In this document: piece after piece, positions 6,716-10,840 of the stretch
How positions within the stretch are numbered: position 1 is the first letter of the stretch
Layout: each line of letters starts with the position of its first letter
Assembly (NCBI GenBank): GCA_018812465.1
Contig: JAHJCS010000044.1
Location: 1 to 10,840 of the forward strand
Length of the DNA: 10,840 bases
Source: Nanobdellota archaeon
Lineage (GTDB): Archaea; Nanobdellota; Nanobdellia; Woesearchaeales; UBA12501
Direction: 5' to 3'
Notes under the pieces: generated by a model
Databases searched by the model: none
The model's input: only the letters and a program-made list of their open reading frames with translations
What the model was told of the DNA's origin: nothing
Program-made: the position numbers and the translations under genes

Positions 6716-6797
6716 CTTTATATATGTATAATTTAATACCTTTAAAAGTACCTTTATAGATATAATAATTAAGGTATAAAAATATGTATAATCATAT
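6716..6797 (+). promoter_or_regulatory. AT-rich control region with TATA boxes and repeated operator-like sites upstream of the AbrB-like gene
   Basis: Two TATA-like boxes, TTTATATA (6717-6724) and GGTATAAAAATA (6773-6784), could drive the AbrB-like operon, giving leaders of roughly 110 or 55 bases. Repeats overlay them: TACCTTTA at 6737-6744 and 6749-6756, exactly 12 bases apart, and the inverted counterpart TTAAGGTATAAA at 6769-6780. ATATGTATAAT occurs at 6722-6732 and again at 6782-6792, bracketing the whole. AbrB-type proteins often bind symmetrical AT-rich sites in their own promoters, so autoregulation is a reasonable inference. Confidence 0.5.
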
Positions 6798-6858
6798 AGG
6801 ATATTAGTCTATATCAAATCAGACAGCAATTTTGGCATAAAAAACAAAGGCACAATGA

Positions 6859-7023
6859 ATGGTAAAGCTTCAATTTGACCAGAACAAGCAGTACAAGATA
6901 ACTCTTCCTAAAGCACTTGTAGATGCAAAAGGGTGGAACAAAGGGGATTCAATCCATGTCAGCCTGGACAGCAAAGGTGACATAGTGCTGAGCATAAACA
7001 GCAAAAGCAGAGGTGGTAAATGA
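6859..7023 (+). CDS. SpoVT/AbrB-like (MazE-fold) DNA-binding protein
   Basis: The product has 54 residues, starting MVKLQFDQNKQYKITLPKAL. The whole protein is one swapped-hairpin AbrB domain. The key stretch YKITLPKALVDAKGWNKGD (12-30) matches the family pattern, in which a strand with I.LPK leads into a helix ending W..GD, followed by strands SIHVSL and DIVLSI. Such proteins dimerise and bind AT-rich promoter DNA; many are antitoxins or operon autoregulators. ATG 6859 was chosen because AAAGG (6846-6850) lies eight bases upstream. The stop overlaps the start of the next gene, so the pair is translationally coupled. The downstream protein does not resemble a MazF/PIN/VapC toxin, so an autoregulator role is favoured over a toxin-antitoxin pair. 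Confidence 0.85.
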   Translation: MVKLQFDQNKQYKITLPKALVDAKGWNKGDSIHVSLDSKGDIVLSINSKSRGGK

Positions 7024-7175
7024 TGAATCTGAGACTGACAGACTTTGAAGAGACAAAAGATATTGTGATAGAACATGCTCGTTCAATGAATAAGAAGCCA
7101 GCAGCAGCAAAGAGGCGTTTTGAGGAGAACTCATTGCTGAATAATTTTTTTGGAGAAGAGTCAACAAGTGAATGA
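7023..7175 (+). CDS. Small charged protein coupled to the AbrB-like gene, unknown function
   Basis: The product has 50 residues, starting MNLRLTDFEETKDIVIEHAR. GAGGTG (7010-7015) precedes ATG 7023 by seven bases. ATG 7020 is also in frame and would add one Met while overlapping the previous stop as ATGA. An acidic helix (about 7-18) is followed by a basic stretch with NKKPAAAKRRFEE (23-35) and an acidic end, FFGEESTSE. No membrane segment or known domain is apparent, and it is too short for common toxin folds. It lies between the AbrB-like regulator and the dehydratase, and its stop is one base before the dehydratase ATG. That packing, with ordinary codon use, is the main evidence it is real. 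It might be a partner of the AbrB-like protein; that is speculation. Confidence 0.65.
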   Translation: MNLRLTDFEETKDIVIEHARSMNKKPAAAKRRFEENSLLNNFFGEESTSE

Positions 7176-7176
7176 T

Positions 7177-7986
7177 ATGAAATACCTGAAAAGATCAATA
7201 CTCCGGATGAAGAAAAGAGAGGATCATGCTCGTAAAGGGTTTTTTGGCAAAACCTTATTAGTAGGCGGTAATGAGAGTTTTGTGGGAGCACCTGCAATGG
7301 CAGCAATGGCAGCAGAGTCTGTCCTTAGGGCAGGATCTGATATTGTTGTCATTGCAGCTCCTGCAAAGACTGCATGGGCAGTCAGCTGCATTATCCCTGA
7401 TGCAATAACAAAGAAGTTCAAGTGCAGCCATTTCACAAGAGCTCAGGCAGCTGGCATAATCAGGCTTGCAGAGGAATTTGATGTTGTGCTCATAGGCCCT
7501 GGACTTGGAAGAGAAAAGGAGACTCTTGCATTCTCAAGAGAGATATGCAGGAGAATAAACAAGCCAAAAGTCATTGATGCAGATGCTCTCAAGGCAATAA
7601 GGATCCAGGAAGTAAACAATGCCATACTCACTCCCCATGCTAAAGAGCTTGAGATCATGCTTAAGAACAGCAGGATAAAAGAGAAAGAACTGAAGAAGAA
7701 CATCGGCACCAATGTGGTGCTTGCGAAAGGCCATATTGACCAGATAATATCAAAAGACCAGACCCTATACAATAGGACAGGCAATGCTGTCATGACAAAG
7801 GCAGGAACCGGAGATGTTCTTGCAGGGCTTTGCGCAGGATTCGCAGCCCAGGGAACAGGGCTTTTCAGGGCAGCATGCATGGCTGCATACCTTAATGGAA
7901 AAGTAGGTGATTACCTGCTGAAGAAGAGAGGCAGGACATTCATTGCAAGTGATTTGATCAAGAATATTCATAAGGTGTTTAAGTGA
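7177..7986 (+). CDS. nnrD: ADP/ATP-dependent NAD(P)H-hydrate dehydratase (YjeF C-terminal/NnrD family)
   Basis: The product has 269 residues and belongs to the ribokinase-like NAXD/NnrD family. It converts damaged NADHX and NADPHX back to NAD(P)H using ADP or ATP in the cytoplasm. Visible landmarks in order are GFFGKTLLVGGNESFVGAPA (21-40), the nucleotide-site GPGLG (107-111), DADAL (134-138), LTPHAKEL (151-158), KGHIDQI (184-190) and TGNAVMTKAGTGDVLAG (201-217). In this last motif the GTGD aspartate is the expected catalytic base. Many prokaryotes fuse this to the epimerase NnrE (YjeF_N); here the protein is the single dehydratase domain, and no epimerase lies in the window. I chose ATG 7177, one base after the upstream stop; a TTG at 7150 would add nine residues that overlap the upstream gene. 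It is the last gene of a three-gene unit with the AbrB-like regulator. Confidence 0.93.
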   Translation: MKYLKRSILRMKKREDHARKGFFGKTLLVGGNESFVGAPAMAAMAAESVLRAGSDIVVIAAPAKTAWAVSCIIPDAITKKFKCSHFTRAQAAGIIRLAEEFDVVLIGPGLGREKETLAFSREICRRINKPKVIDADALKAIRIQEVNNAILTPHAKELEIMLKNSRIKEKELKKNIGTNVVLAKGHIDQIISKDQTLYNRTGNAVMTKAGTGDVLAGLCAGFAAQGTGLFRAACMAAYLNGKVGDYLLKKRGRTFIASDLIKNIHKVFK

Positions 7987-8008
7987 GACTTGGAAAACTA
8001 ATTGATTC

Positions 8009-8136
8009 GGCAACAACAACAGAGGATTCATACACGGTCAGATCTCGCTCTGCTCGCTCTACCCTATTCGTAAAGGAAAAACCCACACTATATATGGGTT
8101 TTCCCTCTACACTCAGTATTCATCCGTGTTGTTGCC
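8009..8136 (+). repeat. Folded repeat element, copy 2
   Basis: GGCAACAACA (8009-8018) pairs with TGTTGTTGCC (8127-8136). GGAT (8024-8027)/ATCC (8122-8125), a TC/TC internal loop and ATAC (8030-8033)/GTAT (8116-8119) follow. This is the same architecture as the element at 4673-4871. About 26 of the last 30 bases match that copy, including ACTCAGTA and TCATCC, as do about 20 of the first 22. The interior differs and is shorter. It has a tandem CTCGCTCT (8044-8051 and 8053-8060) and a strong hairpin GGAAAAACCCA/TGGGTTTTCC (8075-8085/8095-8104, one bulged A). On the - strand, 8045-8055 reads GAGCAGAGCGA, one change from the loop motif of the other elements. It begins 22 bases after the dehydratase stop. 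Confidence 0.7.
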
Positions 8137-8249
8137 TCAAAGAAGATAATCCTCACCTCGGCAAGTCTGAGTTGCAGCGTTTTATTGCTGAGGCTAGGAA
8201 GAATTATGATATCAAAGAAAAAAACTATTTCCCTAAGGTGATATAACTA
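8137..8249 (+). other. Coding-like segment and ribosome binding site between element copy 2 and the antiporter gene
   Basis: The frame ending at TAA 8244-8246 encodes about 36 residues after the element (KSELQRFIAEARKNYDIKEK within it). Composition is that of a real charged helix, but there is no in-frame start codon after the element. The frame can be opened only by reading back through the element to GTG 7983, which gives Cys/Ser-rich nonsense-like sequence. It may be the tail of a gene interrupted by the element, or chance. GGTGAT (8237-8242), seven bases before ATG 8250, is the ribosome binding site for the antiporter. Confidence 0.3.
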
Positions 8250-9947
8250 ATGGAGATTTTCACGCAGATCGGAATCATGTTCATCATCTCTGCAGCAGGA
8301 GCTTTCATTGCAAAGCTCATAAAACAGCCTATAATCCCAGCATACATAATAGCTGGAGCAATAGTTGGTCCTGTCCTTGGTTTCATAACAAGCTCTGAGA
8401 TAATAAGGACAATGAGCGAGATTGGCATAGCTTTCCTTCTTTTTGTAGTCGGCCTTGAGATGAGTGTAAAGAAACTCAAAGACACTGGATTCTTTGCGAC
8501 CATCGGCGGCACAATGCAGATGATATTCATATTCATCATAGGCTTCTGGATTGCGATTCTTCTAGGATTCCTTAGGATAGAAGCAGTGTATGTAGGATTC
8601 ATTGTGGCATTCAGCTCAACAATGGTTGTTGTGAAACTGCTGTCAGACAGAAGAGAGATAGATACTCTTCATGGAAGGATAATCATCGGAATACTTCTCA
8701 TGCAGGATATCATTGCTTTGTTTGTGCTCTCAATCCTGGCATCTCCAGATGGGTTTGCCCTTACTGCTATTCTTATATCTCTTGCAAAAGGAGCTGGCCT
8801 TCTTCTTATAGCTTGGGTCTTAAGCAATTATACATTTCCACCTATATTCAAGTTTGCAGCAAAGTCTCAGGAGCTTCTCTTCCTGGTATCCTTAGGGGTA
8901 TGCTTCCTTTTCTCAATAGCACTTTCTTTAATAGGATTCTCAATAATCATTGGTGCATTTATTGCAGGACTAAGCCTGGCAAACCTTCCATATAACATTG
9001 AGATCATAGGAAGGGTGAAATCACTCAAGGATTTTTTTGCCACAATGTTTTTTGTGTCTCTTGGACTTGAGCTGCTCGTGCCTGACATGCGAAGCCTGAT
9101 AATTCCATTGATTGTCCTGTCACTTATTGTGCTGATAATCAAGCCTTTTGTGCTTTTGGTGCTGTGCGCAATAGCAAGATACACTAAAAGGAATTCATTC
9201 ATGACCTCAATATCCCTTGCGCAGATATCAGAGTTCTCACTGATAATTGTTGCTCAGGGACTGATGCTTGGCCACATCTCCCAGGATCTTTTCTCCCTCA
9301 CTCTGCTGCTTGCAATAATCACCATTACTGCAACATCATATATCATGAGCTTTGAACTCAAGATCTTCAACTTTCTGTCAAAATACCTCACTCCTTTTGA
9401 CATAGCCACAACAACAGAGCATCTTCAGTATCTTCCAGAGGAGCTGGAATATGACTTCATCCTTATAGGATATGATAGGATAGGCTATAATATCTTCAAG
9501 ATGCTTGATGAAGCCAAAAAGACTTTCCTTGTGATAGACTTCAATCCAGACATTGTAAAGAAACTGGCAAGCAAGAAGATACCTTGTATCTATGGAGATA
9601 TAGGTGATCCAGAAATCCTTGAACGGCTCAATCTAAAGAAGACAGAGTTTGTTGTATCTACTGTTCCTGGTGTTGAGGACAATATCCATATATTAAAGAA
9701 GGTCAAGGCAGAGAAGAAGAATATCCATGTGTTTGTTACAGCAACAATAATAGATGATGCCCTGAAACTCTACAAAGAAGGCGCTGATTATGTTATACTT
9801 CCACATTTCCTTGGTGGTGAGAGAGTATCCAATCTTATAAATGAAGTGAGCGGTGATTCTAAGAAAATCAATCTCACTAAGCTTGCGCATATACATGATC
9901 TCAAAGAAAGGATAGATATGGAGCATGAGCATCCACGAGGTGTATGA
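8250..9947 (+). CDS. CPA2 (Kef-type) monovalent cation:proton antiporter with C-terminal RCK (TrkA-N) domain
   Basis: The product has 565 residues. Residues 1-375 are a roughly 12-helix CPA2 transporter. GLEMSVKKL (68-76), FSSTMVVVKLLSD (121-133) and MQDIIALFVL (151-160) are present, the last carrying the QD pair of the Kef transport path. AQISEFSLI (324-332) matches the family's AQ.GEFS motif. Residues 400-530 form a Rossmann-fold RCK/TrkA-N regulatory domain: ILIGYDRIGYNIF (404-416), FLVIDFN (426-432), YGDIGDP (448-454) and VVSTVPG (468-474). The usual GxGRxG is here GYDRIG, so the second glycine is replaced by Asp, which may change nucleotide binding. Such proteins exchange K+ or Na+ for H+ across the cell membrane. 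The tail has several His residues (547, 549, 559, 561). GGTGAT at 8237-8242 supports ATG 8250. The stop overlaps the next gene's start. Confidence 0.92.
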   Translation: MEIFTQIGIMFIISAAGAFIAKLIKQPIIPAYIIAGAIVGPVLGFITSSEIIRTMSEIGIAFLLFVVGLEMSVKKLKDTGFFATIGGTMQMIFIFIIGFWIAILLGFLRIEAVYVGFIVAFSSTMVVVKLLSDRREIDTLHGRIIIGILLMQDIIALFVLSILASPDGFALTAILISLAKGAGLLLIAWVLSNYTFPPIFKFAAKSQELLFLVSLGVCFLFSIALSLIGFSIIIGAFIAGLSLANLPYNIEIIGRVKSLKDFFATMFFVSLGLELLVPDMRSLIIPLIVLSLIVLIIKPFVLLVLCAIARYTKRNSFMTSISLAQISEFSLIIVAQGLMLGHISQDLFSLTLLLAIITITATSYIMSFELKIFNFLSKYLTPFDIATTTEHLQYLPEELEYDFILIGYDRIGYNIFKMLDEAKKTFLVIDFNPDIVKKLASKKIPCIYGDIGDPEILERLNLKKTEFVVSTVPGVEDNIHILKKVKAEKKNIHVFVTATIIDDALKLYKEGADYVILPHFLGGERVSNLINEVSGDSKKINLTKLAHIHDLKERIDMEHEHPRGV

Positions 9948-10234
9948 TGGAAAAAGAAAGTCTTAAGAGATTAAAATCAAGGGGTATGCTGCTAAAACCT
10001 ACAATGCAGATCGGCAAGAACGGCCTTGCTGAAGAATCAATAATTGAGATAAAGAACCAGTTAAAGAAGAACGGATTAGTCAAGGTGAAATTCCTTAAAG
10101 CTGCTCTTGCTGAGGCCAGCAAGAAATCCCTTGCTTCACAGATAGAGCAGAAAACAGAGTCAAGGCTGGTAAGCCTTGTCGGTTTCACAGCAGTATATTA
10201 TAAGCCTATAGATAAACAAACTAGAGGTTTATGA
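9944..10234 (+). CDS. yhbY: YhbY/CRS1-domain RNA-binding protein
   Basis: The product has 96 residues, starting MMEKESLKRLKSRGMLLKPT, and consists of one CRS1-YhbY (CRM) domain. The diagnostic loop GKNG (24-27) lies in LKPTMQIGKNGLAEESI. The strand LVKVKFLK (45-52) and the closing strands LVSLVGFTAVYYK (75-87) follow the family order. Bacterial YhbY associates with pre-50S ribosomal subunits; archaeal versions are thought to act in ribosome assembly, so rRNA binding is the likely role. It overlaps the antiporter stop by four bases (ATGA), indicating translational coupling. GAGGTG at 9937-9942 is too close to ATG 9944 and better placed for ATG 9947, so the protein may be one residue shorter. 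Why a ribosome factor is coupled to an ion antiporter is not evident; it may only reflect genome compaction. Confidence 0.9.
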   Translation: MMEKESLKRLKSRGMLLKPTMQIGKNGLAEESIIEIKNQLKKNGLVKVKFLKAALAEASKKSLASQIEQKTESRLVSLVGFTAVYYKPIDKQTRGL

Positions 10235-10257
10235 TTCATCAAAGCCCAGACCAGCAA

Positions 10258-10340
10258 AAATTATATAAACTTACCCAGTATATTTGAATTCAAGGGATAT
10301 AATCTCAGGGCAATCCCCCTAAGATCATTGAAAATAGCAA
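10258..10340 (+). promoter_or_regulatory. Promoter and folded leader of the last gene
   Basis: TTATATAAAC (10261-10270) is a good archaeal TATA box, predicting transcription start near 10291 and a leader of about 70 bases before ATG 10362. The leader can form GGGAT (10294-10298)/ATCCC (10313-10317) or AGGG (10307-10310)/CCCT (10317-10320). These share base 10317 and so exclude each other. No Shine-Dalgarno sequence precedes the ATG. Confidence 0.45.
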
Positions 10341-10361
10341 AAAATAAGAGAAAACAAAAAG

Positions 10362-10840
10362 ATGGTGCACATAAAGGATTTTGGATTTGAGGAAGAGAAG
10401 GCTGAAGAGGTTCTTGGCTCTGAGATACCTACTGGGTGGCCAAGACCAATAGGCAAGTCAAGAGGCAAGGCATATCCTCTAGCCAGGATGAGGCTTGTCT
10501 ATGAGGTATATAATCAGTCTATTGAAGAGCTTTATTTCTGGGCTGTTGATAATCTTCATGAGGAAGAGGAGTTCACTGAATTCCTGAAGATCCAGGATGT
10601 ATTTGCAGCATCAGAGCATTCTGCTTTCTCAGGAGTAGCTATGCAGAGGCTTGGCCTTTACCAGGACAAGGTAAGCCAGTTCCTAGCTACAATAGGAAAG
10701 ATGATAAAAGAGCTTTTCCAGCTTGTGAGAGAGATAAGAATAATTGATGAGAGGCTTGAGCTCTACATAAAAAGCAATCAGGGAGATGATGCTGCTGAGA
10801 TAAGCCTCAAAGGCTACTGGATTGATCTTGTTGAAGGAGG
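10362..10840 (+). CDS. N-terminal part of an unrecognised helical protein, truncated by the window edge
   Basis: ATG 10362 opens a frame that runs to the end of the window, giving 159 residues. It starts MVHIKDFGFEEEKAEEVLGS. Residues 20-36 are rich in Pro, Gly and basic residues (GWPRPIGKSRGKAY), and the rest is almost entirely helical. YEVYNQSIEELYFWAVDNLH is followed by a long charged region, about 95-145, with heptad-like spacing (VSQFLATIGKMIKELFQLVR), suggesting a coiled coil or helical bundle. No signal peptide or membrane segment is seen. The end, KGYWIDLVEGG, looks like a conserved turn into another domain. I do not recognise the family. It has its own TATA box and is probably a separate transcription unit from the antiporter-YhbY pair. 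Confidence 0.8.
   Translation, partial: MVHIKDFGFEEEKAEEVLGSEIPTGWPRPIGKSRGKAYPLARMRLVYEVYNQSIEELYFWAVDNLHEEEEFTEFLKIQDVFAASEHSAFSGVAMQRLGLYQDKVSQFLATIGKMIKELFQLVREIRIIDERLELYIKSNQGDDAAEISLKGYWIDLVEG

Noticed and set aside
7020..7038. C/D-box sRNA suggested by ATGATGA followed by CTGA
   Set aside because: The boxes are far too close for a guide segment and lie in the start region of a well-supported small gene.
6859..7175. Classical MazEF/VapBC toxin-antitoxin pair
   Set aside because: The first protein has the antitoxin-type fold, but the second is only about 50 residues, without MazF or PIN motifs.
8000..8145. Target-site duplication flanking element copy 2
   Set aside because: Flanks share at most two bases (TC), which is not evidence; the first copy also lacks a convincing duplication.
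7983..8246. 87-codon open frame across element copy 2 as a gene
   Set aside because: The middle is a translation of the repeat's hairpins (Ser/Arg/Cys-rich), and the start overlaps the dehydratase stop without a clear ribosome binding site. Only the final segment looks coding, so it is reported separately with low confidence.

Overview
The window looks like chromosomal DNA of an uncultivated archaeon, most likely a DPANN lineage (Woesearchaeota/Pacearchaeota-like; inference). The DNA is AT-rich, Ile is often ATA and Arg is mostly AGA/AGG. Start sites are preceded either by GGTG-type Shine-Dalgarno sequences or by TTTAWAWA-type TATA boxes about 26-30 bases upstream. Gene families are archaeal: a pilus/secretion ATPase followed by two GspF-like proteins, an archaeal/eukaryotic-type NFACT-R domain, and a single-domain NAD(P)HX dehydratase.

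Layout. (1) 1-4596, + strand: the end of a type II/IV secretion ATPase, a 69-residue helical protein, an 898-residue GspF-like membrane protein with a huge basic N-terminal extension, a second 299-residue GspF-like protein and a 128-residue four-helix membrane protein. This reads as one operon for an archaeal pilus or Tad-like surface-filament motor. (2) 4597-5130: 534 bases without a gene, holding two strongly folded elements (4673-4871 and 4911-5016), a 9-bp inverted repeat and a promoter. (3) 5131-5931, +: a stand-alone NFACT-R protein that lacks the NFACT-N half of RqcH/NEMF. (4) 5970-6614, -: an unrecognised 214-residue protein, convergent with the previous gene. (5) 6615-6858: an AT-rich divergent control region with direct and inverted repeats. 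(6) 6859-7986, +: AbrB-like DNA-binding protein, a ~50-residue unknown protein and NAD(P)HX dehydratase, tightly packed. (7) 7987-8249: a second copy of the first folded element. (8) 8250-10234, +: CPA2/Kef-type antiporter with an RCK domain, overlapping a YhbY/CRS1 RNA-binding protein. (9) 10362-10840: the start of an unrecognised helical protein with its own upstream TATA box.

The most interesting signal is non-coding. Two elements (4673-4871 and 8009-8136) share their ends but not their middles, and both follow genes on the + strand in the same orientation. Their ends pair into a bulged helix that stays paired through two compensating base changes. A third, unrelated-looking folded element at 4911-5016 carries the same 11-base hairpin loop (GAGCAAAGCGA) as the first. 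These could be a family of structured RNAs, 3'-UTR elements or small non-autonomous mobile elements. Second in interest is the long N-terminal extension of the first GspF-like protein, which is built from a recurring basic-aromatic helical motif.
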